In this document: positions 25,800 to 35,061 of the stretch, piece by piece | How positions within the stretch are numbered: position 1 is the stretch's first letter | Layout: each line of letters starts with the position of its first letter | NCBI RefSeq assembly: GCF_900323885.1 | Contig: NZ_OOHJ01000030.1 | Coordinates: forward strand, 620,001-684,000 | Source of the DNA: [Actinomadura] parvosata subsp. kistnae | Lineage (GTDB): Bacteria > Actinomycetota > Actinomycetes > Streptosporangiales > Streptosporangiaceae | DNA length: 64,000 nt | Direction of reading: 5' to 3' | Program-made: the position numbers and the translations under genes | Notes under the pieces: model-generated | What the model was told of the DNA's origin: nothing | The model's input: the letters and a program-made list of their open reading frames with translations, nothing else | Database searches by the model: none

Positions 25800-26238
25800 C
25801 CACTCGCCACACCGCAGGCTTGGCAGCGATCGGCCCACCGCTCGCGGCACCCGGTGGCCACCGGCGGCCGACCTCTGTTCGTGCCGGCGGGGATGCCCAG
25901 CTCCACGCCGACGCCGAGGACGCCGCCCGGGCGCTCATACAGCGATCAGGCGCAGACGATGCCGGAAACGACCATCCCGGCGCTCGCTCGGCGACCAGGC
26001 GGAGACGATTCCGGGAACGACCGCCCGGGCACTCGCCCGACAACCAGCCGAAGACGATCGGCGGCGCCCCGGCGCAGGCGCACATCCCGTGCCCACTGCC
26101 GCGCGGGACGACCTGGCGGAGACGAGCCGGGAACGGCCGCCCCGGCGCTCGTACGACGACCAGGCGGAGACGATCGGCGGCGCAGGCGCTCGTCCGTGCG
26201 CACTGCCGTGCGCGGAGGCCTGCTCGGCGGCGCGGGCG
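25800..26238. other. intergenic region with degenerate direct repeats
   Basis: About 440 bases between the convergent ATPase and MFS genes, with no convincing gene. Most of it (25929-26230) is made of degenerate direct repeats, described separately. Confidence 0.6.
25929..26230. repeat. five degenerate direct repeats of 50-78 bp
   Basis: Units share GGCGCTC ... GACCAGGCGGAGACGAT ... CCGGGAACGACC. The clearest units begin near 25929, 25979, 26029, 26107 and 26144. Two longer units share CGATCGGCGGCGC ... CACTGCCG. Frames through it are low complexity, so it may be a non-coding repeat or MITE-like array. Confidence 0.6.
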
Positions 26239-27422
26239 TCATCGTGGCGGAGCGGTGGCACGAGCCGAGCGGAATCGGGCCAGGGCGAGCAGCAGCGGGC
26301 CCGTGGCCAGCAGCGCGGCCAAGGCGGCGTAGCCGTGGGTGAGGGTGGTGGTCGCGGCGATGGCGCCGACCAGGAGGGGGCCGCCGGCGTCGCCCAGTTC
26401 GCGGCCGAGCTCGGCCGAGCCCATCGTCTGGCCGAGCCGTTCCGGGGGTGTCGCGGCGGCCAGCGCGGCGAACCCGAGCGGCGTGATCAGGCCCGTCCCG
26501 GCGCCGATGAGGGCGGCGGCGAGCAGCACCCCGGGCAGGCCGGGCAGCATCGCGGCGGCCAGCCCGGCGGCGGCCAGCGCGAGCCCGGCGGCCAGCCCGG
26601 CACGGGTGGTCAGCCTTCCGGCGTCCAGTGCCTTGCCCGCCCAGGGCTGCACCACGGCCGCGCACAGCGCCAGCACGGAGACCGCGGCCCCCGTGGCGAT
26701 GGTGCCCAGCCCGGCGGCGGCCCGGACACCGGCAGGAACCCGACCCCCACCGACAGGGCGGCGGTGGCCGCGGCCAGCGCGCCGGTCGGGCCGAGGAAGG
26801 CGGGGTCGCCCAGCCGGCGGGCCAGGTCGCGTACGGTCTGCCGGGCCCGCGGCAGCGGCGGGACTCCTGGCACGACGGCCAGCGCCCACCCGGCGACGGC
26901 CGCGCCGAGCACCGCCATCACCGCGAACAGCAGCCGCAGCCCGCCGGCCCACACCAGCACGCCGCCCAGCAGCGGGCCGAGGGTGTAGCCGATCGACTTG
27001 TAGAAGCCGTAGCTGCCGAACGCCCGCCCGTGCCGGGCCGCCGGGTTGAGCCGGGCCACCAGCGAGGAGGCGGCCGGGGAGAACGCCGAGGCCGCCGCGC
27101 CCTGGCCGAGCCGGGCCGCCCACAGCCAGCCGGGCTCGCCGGCCAGCGCGTACGCGGCCGAGGCGAGCGCGAAGGCGGCCAGCCCGCCGATCATCACGGG
27201 GCGGGCGCCGATCCGGTCGGCCAGCGTGCCGAACAGCGGCTTGAGCAGCACTTCGGCACCGTCGTACAGGGCCAGCAGGAGGCCGAGCGCCAGGAGGGAG
27301 CCGATGGCGTCGTCGGAGAAGCCGCCGAGGTTGGCGGCGATGCCGTGGGCGCCGAAGGCGGTGGTGAACCCGGCCGCGTACAGCGGCCACATGACCCGCC
27401 GGGGTGTGGCCGGCGTGCTCAC
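26239..27422 (-). CDS. MFS transporter, frameshifted, coupled to a ChrB-like gene
   Basis: A twelve-helix major facilitator. The N-terminal half has GTLADRIGARPVM (motif A) and LGQGAAASAFSPAAS; the C-terminal half has ITPLGFAALAAATPPERLG. The frame breaks at about 26719-26724; restoring one base gives 394 residues. The GTG start at 27422 overlaps the stop of the ChrB-like gene as GTGA, so the two are translated together. By analogy with chrB-chrA, this MFS could export the compound sensed by the ChrB-like protein, but that is inference. Confidence 0.85.
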
Positions 27423-27979
27423 CGGTCCTCCCCCGGGGCCTGGTGGAGGGCGGCGAAGACCCGTTCGGCGTAGTCCTCGCAGGCGGCCGCGCACTGCTTG
27501 AGCCGTTCGCCGGCTTCGGCCGACTGCGGCGAGCCGAACACGTCGCGTGCCATCAGCTCCCGGTGCCAGCGGCGCAGCCGCTCCAGCGACTGCTCCTCCT
27601 CTTCCAGCTCGGCCAGGGTGAACTTGGCGTTGCGGATCTCCTTGGCCAGCTCCGCCTCGTACTTGGCGCAGTCGTCCAGGAACTCCGCCCAGTCGTCGGC
27701 GCGGGCGGCGGCGAACAGGTCCCTCAGCCGTGCGGCGTCGGCGTCGGTGCGGCCGCCGGCTACCAGCGTCACCACCTCGCCACCGGCCTCGCCGGCCAGC
27801 CGGGTCGCCCGCGCCAGGCCGTCGGCGAACACCGGCACGTCGGGAACCGCCCACGTGCCCTGGCCCAGGGACAGCGCGCCGACCCGGCGCAGCTCGCGCC
27901 ACACCGCCACACGATGCCGGGAAGGAGCGGCCGGAAGCCGCACCAGCAGCACCACCCAGCCACGAGTATCAGCAGTCAC
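27419..27979 (-). CDS. ChrB N-terminal-domain protein, candidate regulator
   Basis: A 186-residue protein with the ChrB N-terminal domain: WVVLLVRLPAAPSRHRVAVWRELRRVGALSLGQGTW, followed by a long helical region with Glu-rich coil (FLDDCAKYEAELAKEI). ChrB acts as a chromate-responsive regulator in characterised systems. The GTG start at 27979 lies eight bases from a TGTA-N8-TACA dyad. Coupled to the MFS gene by a GTGA overlap. A second, separate ChrB-type protein is encoded at 49673-50152. Confidence 0.82.
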   Translation of the reverse strand: MTADTRGWVVLLVRLPAAPSRHRVAVWRELRRVGALSLGQGTWAVPDVPVFADGLARATRLAGEAGGEVVTLVAGGRTDADAARLRDLFAAARADDWAEFLDDCAKYEAELAKEIRNAKFTLAELEEEEQSLERLRRWHRELMARDVFGSPQSAEAGERLKQCAAACEDYAERVFAALHQAPGEDR

Positions 27980-27987
27980 ATGGGCGA

Positions 27988-28005
27988 ATGTAGCACTCGT
28001 TACAT
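27988..28005 (-). promoter_or_regulatory. TGTA-N8-TACA dyad at the first chrB-like gene
   Basis: ATGTAGCACTCGTTACAT; the inner 16 bases TGTAGCACTCGTTACA have the same form as the dyad at the other chrB start (50144-50159). It is likely an autoregulatory operator. Confidence 0.6.
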
Positions 28006-28010
28006 CCGGG

Positions 28011-28292
28011 TCAGGAACGCACCAGCCTGGCGATGGCCTCGCTGGCCTCCTTGACCTTCGCCTCCGCCTCCGGGCCGCCCTGCCGCGTCGCCTCGGCGAC
28101 GCAGTGGGCGAGGTGCTCCTCCAGCAGGGCGAGGGAGAACGACTTCAGCGCGCTGGTGGCCGCGGAGATCTGCGTCAGGACGTCGACGCAGTACGTGTCC
28201 TCCTCGACCATGCGCTGCAGGCCGCGGATCTGCCCCTCCACGCGACGCAACCGGGTGATGTGGTTCTTCTTGCCATGGCTGTATCCGGCCAT
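28011..28292 (-). CDS. csoR: CsoR-family metal-sensing repressor
   Basis: A 93-residue all-helical DUF156 protein with the copper ligand set: Cys35 (EDTYCVDV), His60 and Cys64 (EEHLAHC), spaced like Cys36/His61/Cys65 of mycobacterial CsoR. Conserved RLRRVEGQIRGLQRMVEED is present. It represses metal-export genes and leaves DNA when Cu(I) binds. The ATG has a strong GGAGGGGCGGAG site. The only matching operator noticed is at 19007-19023. Confidence 0.9.
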   Translation of the reverse strand: MAGYSHGKKNHITRLRRVEGQIRGLQRMVEEDTYCVDVLTQISAATSALKSFSLALLEEHLAHCVAEATRQGGPEAEAKVKEASEAIARLVRS

Positions 28293-28449
28293 CTCCGCCC
28301 CTCCATCAGCGCCACCGCCCCGACCTTATCCCTCTGATGAAGGGACGGCTGCACGCCGTTCGACGTGGAGCCCGGCGAGCCTGGCGTTCGTCGGCTTCGC
28401 GCCGGCCGCTGGCGGTGCCCGGAGGTCGGTGGGCTCTGGATCGGATCAG

Positions 28450-28465
28450 CTACGGCCGATAGTAG
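28450..28465 (+). promoter_or_regulatory. CTAC...GTAG dyad upstream of NlpC/P60 gene
   Basis: CTACGGCCGATAGTAG lies about 100 bases before the NlpC/P60 start. Its right half ATAGTAG is shared with the sites at 22228 and 39162. Confidence 0.35.
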
Positions 28466-28563
28466 CCAGCCGGCCTGGCGGAATTACCCGGATCAGGCCG
28501 GGCGCCTCCATGATTTCTGTACTATTTCCGCCCAGGCGCAGCGATTTACGAGGAGGCATCGTA

Positions 28564-29547
28564 GTGGCCGTGTGGACGACGAGGCTCGGGCGAACAGCGG
28601 GAACCGCGGCGTTAGCCTTGATCGCACTGGCCGCGACCCCGGGCGGCGCCCTCGCCGAGCCGTCTCCGGCCAAGGTACGAGCCAAGTTGGTGAAGCTCAA
28701 CGAGCAGGCCGATCAGCTCGTCGAGCGGTACAACCAGGCGAACGAGGCGTACAAGTCGGCCAAGAAGAAGCACGACGCGCTCAACGCCGAGCTCGGCCGC
28801 AAGGACGCGCAGGTCGCCGACCTGCGCGAGGAGCTGGCCGCGATAGCGAGCACCAGCTACCAGACGGGGCCGTTCGGCGGCTGGCCGGCGTTCGCGCTGC
28901 GGGACGACCCGGAGACGGCTCTGAGCAGCATGGCCTCCCTTGAGCAGCTGGCGCAGGACCGGGCGGCCAAGATCCTCGCCTACGAGGCGGCGACGAAGGA
29001 GCTGCGCGACCGGCGTGCGGAGGCGCAGCGGGTGGTGTCGGCGGCCGACGACGCGCGCGACAAGGTCCGCGACGAGAAGGCGAAGGTGGACAAGCTAGTC
29101 AAGGAGCAGACCAAGCTCCTGCGCCGGCTGGGCACTTTCCGGGCCGGTGACCCCAACAGCCCGGGTATCGAGTACACCGGCCCGGCCTCCGGGAACGCCC
29201 GCCGGGCGCTGCAGTTCGCGTTCGCCCAGGTGGGCAAGCCCTACCGGTACGGCGGCACCGGCCCAGGATCCTACGACTGCTCCGGTCTGACACAGGCCGC
29301 CTGGCGCAGCGGCGGCGTCGAGCTGCCGCGCACGACCTGGACCCAGTGGTCCTGGGGGGCCAGCCGCCGCGTCCCGCTGGACGCGCTGCAGCCCGGCGAC
29401 CTGCTGTTCAGCAAGGGGCTGGGGCACATGGGCATGTACGCGGGCAACGGGAAGATGGTGCACGCTCCGCAGACGGGGGACGTCATCAAGGTGGTCGACC
29501 TCGACGACTACTGGCGTACCCGCCTGCTCGGCGCCGTCCGCCCGTGA
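28564..29547 (+). CDS. secreted NlpC/P60 peptidoglycan endopeptidase
   Basis: A 327-residue exported protein: signal peptide (cleavage near ALA-EP), a coiled-coil region (about 40-195), then an NlpC/P60 domain with catalytic Cys239 (YDCSG), His288 (LGHMGMY) and a third polar position His/Pro (VHAPQTG). It should cleave peptide stems of peptidoglycan, like RipA-type hydrolases, and the coiled coil may regulate or tether it. The GTG start at 28564 follows GAGGAGG. It is convergent with the nuo cluster. Confidence 0.92.
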   Translation: MAVWTTRLGRTAGTAALALIALAATPGGALAEPSPAKVRAKLVKLNEQADQLVERYNQANEAYKSAKKKHDALNAELGRKDAQVADLREELAAIASTSYQTGPFGGWPAFALRDDPETALSSMASLEQLAQDRAAKILAYEAATKELRDRRAEAQRVVSAADDARDKVRDEKAKVDKLVKEQTKLLRRLGTFRAGDPNSPGIEYTGPASGNARRALQFAFAQVGKPYRYGGTGPGSYDCSGLTQAAWRSGGVELPRTTWTQWSWGASRRVPLDALQPGDLLFSKGLGHMGMYAGNGKMVHAPQTGDVIKVVDLDDYWRTRLLGAVRP

Positions 29548-29569
29548 TCCGCGCGGCGGCGATATCCTG

Positions 29570-30946
29570 CTACGCGCCGTAGTAGAGCAGGGCGCCGCTG
29601 CCCGCGCCCAGGAGCAGGGAGAGGGCGACGGCCAGGTACGCGACGCGCGCCGCCGCCCGGCTGACGGTGGCCGGGCCGGCGCCCTGGAGGGCGGGGCGGA
29701 TCCAGCGGAGGTAGTAGAAGACGCTCGCCACGGTATTGACCACGGCGACCACGGCCAGCCAGGCGTAGCCGCCGTCCCAGGCGGCGGCGAGGACGAGCAC
29801 CTTGCCGACGAAGACCGCCGTGGGCGGCGTGCCCACCAGGCCGAGCAGGCAGACGATCAGGGCGAGGACCAGGCCGGGAGCGGAGCGCGCGAGCCCGGCG
29901 TAGCCGGCCAGCAGGTCCTCACCTACGGCGAGGACGACCGCGAAGGCGCCGAGGTTCGTGATCGCGTAGGCGGCGACGTAGAAGAGCAGGGCCGGCTCGG
30001 CCAGCTCGGTGCGGCCGGCGACGACGATCGGCACGAGCAGGTAGCCGGCCTGGCTGATGGTCGAGTACGCGAGCAGGCGTCGCACGTTGTCCTGGTGGAA
30101 GGCGGCGAGGTTGCCCAGGGTCATGGTGGCCGTGGCGACGATCGCGATCAGTGGCCGCCATCCGGTGTCCAGGCCGGCGAAGACCTCGGTGGCGAGGCGG
30201 AGCAGGGCGACAAAGGCGCCGATCTTCGGGACGGTGGTGACGAAGGCGGCCACGACGCGTGAGGCGCCCTCGGTCACGTCCGGCACCCAGAAGTGCGCCG
30301 GGACCCCGCCCGCCTTGAACAGCAGCCCGGCGAGCAGGAGCACCACGGCGAGCCCGGCCGCGCCGCTGCGGACCGGGCCGAGGTCCTGGTAGGCGGTCGT
30401 CCCGGCGAGGCCGTAGAGGAGGGTGACGCCGGCCAGCATGAGCACGCCGAGGAAGGCGCCCATGAGGTAGTACTTGAGCGCGGCCTCGGTGCCGGCGGCG
30501 TCCTTGGCGAACCCGGCCAGCGCGTACGCGGGGATGCTGGCGAGGAGGTACGCGGCCACGAGCACGAGCAGGTCGCCGGCCCCGGCCAGGATCACCGTGC
30601 CGAGCGCGGCGAGCAGGACGAGCACGTACAGCTCGGCCTCGCGGTGGTGGTCCCGCGCCCAGCCGGCGGCCAGGACGAGGACCAGCAGGGTCGCGACGAT
30701 GACGGTGGCCCTGGCCACGTGCGTCGGCAGGTCCACCGCGTATGCCTCGAAGGCCATCAGGTCCGGGCGGAAGGCCGCGACCGCGGTGGCGGCCAGCGCC
30801 GCCACCAGGGCGGTGCCGCAGATCCAGCCCACGAGCCGTTGCCGACGCCGGGGCAGGAAGAGCCCGGCGAGCAGCCCCGCGACCGCGCCCAGCAGGATGA
30901 GCAGCTCCGGCAGGAGGTCGAGGGGGTTCTCGTTCATGCCCGTCAT
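29570..30946 (-). CDS. nuoN: NADH-quinone oxidoreductase-like subunit N
   Basis: A 458-residue antiporter-type membrane subunit with about 14 helices. It has the family core (FVTTVPKIGAFVALLRL, YSTISQAGYLLVP) and conserved Lys/His in the proton path. It ends the cluster; its ATG overlaps the nuoM stop as ATGA. As in Complex I, it should translocate protons or sodium when driven by the cluster's other subunits. Confidence 0.93.
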   Translation of the reverse strand: MTGMNENPLDLLPELLILLGAVAGLLAGLFLPRRRQRLVGWICGTALVAALAATAVAAFRPDLMAFEAYAVDLPTHVARATVIVATLLVLVLAAGWARDHHREAELYVLVLLAALGTVILAGAGDLLVLVAAYLLASIPAYALAGFAKDAAGTEAALKYYLMGAFLGVLMLAGVTLLYGLAGTTAYQDLGPVRSGAAGLAVVLLLAGLLFKAGGVPAHFWVPDVTEGASRVVAAFVTTVPKIGAFVALLRLATEVFAGLDTGWRPLIAIVATATMTLGNLAAFHQDNVRRLLAYSTISQAGYLLVPIVVAGRTELAEPALLFYVAAYAITNLGAFAVVLAVGEDLLAGYAGLARSAPGLVLALIVCLLGLVGTPPTAVFVGKVLVLAAAWDGGYAWLAVVAVVNTVASVFYYLRWIRPALQGAGPATVSRAAARVAYLAVALSLLLGAGSGALLYYGA

Positions 30947-32415
30947 CGGCTCACCCAGGTCACGAGTGCCGCCGAGAACGGCTCGATCAGGTCGAGCAGC
31001 CAGCGCGGCGCGATGCCGATGACCAGGGACAGGGCGAGCAGCGGGGCGATCGAGCCCACCTCGTACGCCCGGGCCTCGCTCACGCGCAACTCGCCGGGAG
31101 CGCCGAGGAAGGCCCGCTGCAGCACCCGGAGAAACAGCGCGGCGGTGATGAGGATGCCGGCCACGCTCAGCCCGCCGGCGACGACCGCGCCGGGCAGGCC
31201 CGTCCCGATCACGCCGGCGAAGATCTGGAACTCGGCGATGAACCCGGACAGCCCGGGCAGGCCGAGCGAGGCGAAGGCGGCCACGACCGTCATCAGCGTG
31301 AACGTCCGGGCGGTCGCGGCGATCCCGCCGAAGCGGCGCAGGTCGTAGCTGTGTGCCCGGTCCCAGAGGAGGCCGGTGAGCAGGAAGAGCGCGCCGGTGA
31401 CCAGGCCGTGGCTGACCATCTGGGTGACCGCGCCGGTGACCGCGAGCCGCCTGGCCGGCTCGTCGCCCGCCGCGAGGCCGGCGGCGCCCAGGGCCAGCAC
31501 GATGTAGCCCATGTGGTTGACGGAGGTGTAGGCGATGAGGCGTTTGACGTTCTGCTGGGCCAGGGCGACCAGGGCGCCGTACAGGACGCTCACGACGCCG
31601 ACGGCGACGATCACCCAGGCGTACTGCCGCCACGGCCCCGGCAGCAGCGGCATGGCGATGCGGGCGAAGCCGTACGTGCCCATCTTGAGCAGGATGCCGG
31701 CCAGGATGGCGGAGCCGGCGGCGGGGGCGTCGGTGTGGGCGGGCGGCAGCCACGTGTGGAAGGGCACGATGGGCGTCTTGACGGCGAGGCCGACGCCGAC
31801 GGCCAGCAGCACCAGCGCGCCGGCCCGCGGCGGCGCGGCGGTGAGGTCCACGATGTCGAACGTGCGCGGCTCGCCGCCCAGGTAGAGGCCGATGAAGCCG
31901 AGCAGGAGGGCGAGCGAGCCGAGGAAGGTGTAGAGGAAGAACGTCAGCGCCGAGCGGGCCCGGTCGCCGTGCCCCCAGCCGACGATGACGAAGTACATGC
32001 CGACGATCGACAGGTCGAAGAAGACGAAGAACAGCAGCAGGTCCAGGGCGGCGAACAGGCCCGTGGAGACGGTCTGCAGGAACAGGAAGAGCGCGGCGTA
32101 CGACTTCGGCCGTTCCTCCTGCGTCAGCGAGTAGATGGCGCAGGCCAGGAACAGCACGGCGGTGAGCGCGATCAGCGGCAGGGACAGGCCGTCGACGCCG
32201 ACGTGGTAGCCCGCGCCCACGGACGGGATCCAGCGCAGCCGTTCCTCGTAGCCGATGGAGTCGGTTCCTCCGCCGTACCCGAGCCACATGATCACGACGA
32301 GCGCCAGGTCGGCGGTCGCGGCGCTCACCCAGACCCACCGGGCGGGCAGCCGCGGCACGGCGAGCAGCGCGGCGGCCAGGAGCGGCAGGAAGACGGTCAG
32401 CGAGAGCACGGTCAC
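30943..32415 (-). CDS. nuoM: NADH-quinone oxidoreductase-like subunit M
   Basis: A 490-residue subunit with the NuoM hallmarks: KTPIVPFHTWLPPAHTDAP, SAILAGILLKMGTYG, AYTSVNHMGYIVLALGA and LPGLSGFIAEF. These contain the Lys and His residues of the ion path. The GTG start at 32415 overlaps the nuoL stop as GTGA. Confidence 0.94.
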   Translation of the reverse strand: MTVLSLTVFLPLLAAALLAVPRLPARWVWVSAATADLALVVIMWLGYGGGTDSIGYEERLRWIPSVGAGYHVGVDGLSLPLIALTAVLFLACAIYSLTQEERPKSYAALFLFLQTVSTGLFAALDLLLFFVFFDLSIVGMYFVIVGWGHGDRARSALTFFLYTFLGSLALLLGFIGLYLGGEPRTFDIVDLTAAPPRAGALVLLAVGVGLAVKTPIVPFHTWLPPAHTDAPAAGSAILAGILLKMGTYGFARIAMPLLPGPWRQYAWVIVAVGVVSVLYGALVALAQQNVKRLIAYTSVNHMGYIVLALGAAGLAAGDEPARRLAVTGAVTQMVSHGLVTGALFLLTGLLWDRAHSYDLRRFGGIAATARTFTLMTVVAAFASLGLPGLSGFIAEFQIFAGVIGTGLPGAVVAGGLSVAGILITAALFLRVLQRAFLGAPGELRVSEARAYEVGSIAPLLALSLVIGIAPRWLLDLIEPFSAALVTWVSR

Positions 32416-34211
32416 CTCACCAGCACGATCACGATCGCCAGGACGGCGGCGGCCACCGTCGCCTGGGCGAGATAGGTGTGCACCTGGCCGGTCTGCGGCT
32501 TCCGCGCCAGCGCGCCGAGCCGCCCCACGCCGCCGGCGGCGGCGCGGACGAGGCCGTCCACGCCTGACTCGAAGGGTGAGCGGGCGATCCTGGCCGCCGC
32601 CTTGGCAGCGCGGGCCACGGTACGGACCGCGCCGTCGATCACGTGGTCGTCGAAGCGGGCCAGCGCGCGGGCCGCCGCCGTCAAGGGCCGCCAGATCGCC
32701 GCGACGGCGAGCGGTTCGAGGCGCAGCCAGCCGGTCAGCACGCCGATCTCACCGAACGCGCCACGGGCCCGGATGACCAGCAGCACCACGGCCAGCGCCA
32801 GCAGCCCCGACCAGGCCAGCTCGCCCGCCTCGGGCACCGGCCCTGGCGCGCCGAGCAGCCGGGCCCACGCGTCGAACAGGGCCGGGAGCCCGAGGATCCC
32901 CAGACTCGCGGCGAGCAGGGCGAGCGGCGGCAGCGGCAGGCGTTCGAGGAGCCCGAGCGGCGCCGCGTCCCGCTGCTCGGGCGCGGGGAGCCAGACGGTG
33001 ATCAGTGCCTTGGCCGCGTACGCGGCGGCGAGCGCGCCCGCGGCGAGCGACACGACGGACAGGACGGGGTCGTCGACGGCGGCCAGCACCGCGTCCTTGG
33101 TCACCCACAGCGACAGCGGCGGCAGCCCGGCCAGCGCCAGGGCGCCGATCCCGAAGGTGACGCCCACCAGCGGATACCGCCGCGCGGCGCCGCGCAGCTC
33201 GGCAAGCCGCTGGGTGCCGAGCGTGCTCAGCCAGGCGCCGGCCCCGAGGAACAGCAGGCTCTTCACCGCCGCGTGCGCGACGAGCTGCGCCGTGCCGCCG
33301 GCGACCGCCGGGACGCCCGCGGCCAGCACCATGAACCCGAGCTGCGCGCACGTGGAGGCGGCCAGCAGTTGCTTGAGGTCGCGTTGCGCGACGGCGACGG
33401 CGCCGAGCAGCAGCGCGGTCGCCGCGCCCGCCCAGGCCACCAGCGGCCCCGCCCAGCCGGTCGCGGCCAGGACGGGTGCGGTCCGCAGGAGCAGGTAGGC
33501 GCCCGCGGCGACCATCGTGGCCGAGTGCAGCAGCGCGGAGACGGGGCTCGGGCCGGCCATCGCGCGCGAGAGCCAGAAGGAGAACGGCAGTTGCGCGGAC
33601 TTCCCGAGCGCGGCGGCGACGAGACCGGCGGTGACGAGGTGCAGCCAGGGAGCGTTCAAGGTGGTCAGACTCGCCAGGGTGAGGGTGTGGGCGCCGGCGA
33701 CGGCGCCGCCGGCGGCCAGGTAGAGGCCCAGGTCGCCGGCGCGGGTGGTGACGAAGGCGAGGGTGCCGGAGCGTACCCGGCCGGGGTCGCGCCACCGGAA
33801 GCCGATCAGCGCGTACGACATGGCGCCCATGACCTCCCACGCCATGAGCAGCAGCACGAGGTCCGTCGCGGTGACGGTGAGCAGCATCGCGCCGGTGAAG
33901 ATGAGCATCAGCCCGAAGAAGCGGCCCTCGGACTCGTGGATCTCGCCCGCCGCGAAGACGAGCACGGCCAGCGCGATCACCGCCACGGTGACGACCATGA
34001 CGGCGGACAGGCCGTCGACCGCGAGCCCGGCCTGGTAGCCGGTGAACACCTCGAAGGTCAGCGCGGGGCGTACGACCGCGGCCAGCACGGCTTGCACCAC
34101 GGTCACCGCCGCGACGAGCAGCGCGACCGCCGGGGCGGCGCGGCGGACGAGGAGCAGGGCGCCGCCCGCGACGACGGGCAGCGCCGGGAGCAGCGGCGCG
34201 AGCAGGGTCAT
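32412..34211 (-). CDS. nuoL: NADH-quinone oxidoreductase-like subunit L
   Basis: A 599-residue subunit with the NuoL core (TTRAGDLGLYLA, GKSAQLPFSFWLSRAMAGPSPVSALLHSATMVAAG, LAASTCAQLGFMV). A long C-terminal region with an amphipathic lateral helix and a final membrane anchor follows (AQATVAAAVLAIVIVLV). The ATG at 34211 overlaps the nuoK stop as ATGA. Confidence 0.93.
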   Translation of the reverse strand: MTLLAPLLPALPVVAGGALLLVRRAAPAVALLVAAVTVVQAVLAAVVRPALTFEVFTGYQAGLAVDGLSAVMVVTVAVIALAVLVFAAGEIHESEGRFFGLMLIFTGAMLLTVTATDLVLLLMAWEVMGAMSYALIGFRWRDPGRVRSGTLAFVTTRAGDLGLYLAAGGAVAGAHTLTLASLTTLNAPWLHLVTAGLVAAALGKSAQLPFSFWLSRAMAGPSPVSALLHSATMVAAGAYLLLRTAPVLAATGWAGPLVAWAGAATALLLGAVAVAQRDLKQLLAASTCAQLGFMVLAAGVPAVAGGTAQLVAHAAVKSLLFLGAGAWLSTLGTQRLAELRGAARRYPLVGVTFGIGALALAGLPPLSLWVTKDAVLAAVDDPVLSVVSLAAGALAAAYAAKALITVWLPAPEQRDAAPLGLLERLPLPPLALLAASLGILGLPALFDAWARLLGAPGPVPEAGELAWSGLLALAVVLLVIRARGAFGEIGVLTGWLRLEPLAVAAIWRPLTAAARALARFDDHVIDGAVRTVARAAKAAARIARSPFESGVDGLVRAAAGGVGRLGALARKPQTGQVHTYLAQATVAAAVLAIVIVLVR

Positions 34212-34513
34212 CCCTTCAGGTCCCGGGCGTCGTCGGTCATGTCCACCTCCCGCGCCCGGAACAGCGCGGTGACGACGGCGAAGCCCATCGCCATCTCCAG
34301 GGCCATCACCGTGACCGCCACCAGCACCAGCACCTGGCCGTCGGCGCTCCCTGGTGCGAGGAAGTACCAGAACGCGCCGCCGGCCACGATCAGCCCGTTG
34401 ATCATGAGTTCCAGGCCCATCATCAGCATCACGATCGACTGCTGGGACAGCGCGCCGTACAGGCCGACGGAGAAGAGCGCGGCGGCCAGGACGAGGAAGG
34501 CTTCCAGCGGCAT
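34208..34513 (-). CDS. nuoK: NADH-quinone oxidoreductase-like subunit K
   Basis: A 101-residue, three-helix subunit. The conserved membrane Glu in MMGLELMINGLIVAG matches the NuoK ion-path glutamate, and a second Glu lies in ALEMAMGFAVV. Its ATG overlaps the nuoJ stop by one base (TGATG). Confidence 0.93.
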   Translation of the reverse strand: MPLEAFLVLAAALFSVGLYGALSQQSIVMLMMGLELMINGLIVAGGAFWYFLAPGSADGQVLVLVAVTVMALEMAMGFAVVTALFRAREVDMTDDARDLKG

Positions 34514-35061
34514 CAGCTCTCCTCACCGGGATCGAGCGGGCGCTTCCGCTCCAGGTCGTCCCCGTAGCGGGCGTAGCGTCCGCGATGGGTGGCGAGCACC
34601 ACGGTGGAGATCATCGTGGCCAGGATGGCCACGCCGATGACCATCATGACGAGCATCTTCGGCCCCATGACGGCCAGGCCGAGCTGGTGGGTGGGATCGG
34701 CGGGCGGCTCTCCCCCGCGGGGCGGCCAGGAGGTGAGGAAGATCCCCGCGACGAGGAGCACGAAGACCGCAGCCGAGATGATCATGGCTGCGCGGTGGTT
34801 GTGGACCATCTTCATCGGCATGAGGCCCGCCGGGTTCATCATGTACATGATCATGAAGACGGCCATGACGAGCATCTCCATGACCATCATCAGGATGATG
34901 AGGACGCCGAGATACTCCAGGTCGATGAGCAGGAACGCGAGCCCCACCGCCAGCAGGGAGGCCAGCAGGGCGAATGTCGCCCGCGCCATCGAGTCGACCA
35001 CGAACACCGCGATCCCGGCCGCCACGGAGACGACGGCCAGGATCCAGAAGGCGACGGCCAT
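34513..35061 (-). CDS. nuoJ: NADH-quinone oxidoreductase-like subunit J
   Basis: A 182-residue subunit with five hydrophobic helices. The central part (LEYLGVLIILMMVMEMLVMAVFMIMYMM) is unusually Met-rich, and the family's typical YVGAVMVLFLF segment is replaced by it. Its TGATG overlap with nuoH and nuoK marks tight coupling. The divergent third helix is a point to check. Confidence 0.85.
   Translation of the reverse strand: MAVAFWILAVVSVAAGIAVFVVDSMARATFALLASLLAVGLAFLLIDLEYLGVLIILMMVMEMLVMAVFMIMYMMNPAGLMPMKMVHNHRAAMIISAAVFVLLVAGIFLTSWPPRGGEPPADPTHQLGLAVMGPKMLVMMVIGVAILATMISTVVLATHRGRYARYGDDLERKRPLDPGEES

Noticed and set aside
25929..26230. Possible CRISPR array
   Set aside because: The repeats are degenerate, differ in length (50-78 bp) and have no unique spacers of constant size. 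No cas genes are present.
28293..28563. Cyclic di-AMP riboswitch before the NlpC/P60 gene
   Set aside because: Such switches are common before actinomycete cell-wall hydrolase genes, but I could not find the conserved core sequences here.
32643..34640. 665-codon plus-strand frame opposite nuoL
   Set aside because: It is antisense to nuoL, nuoK and nuoJ and has no recognisable domain.
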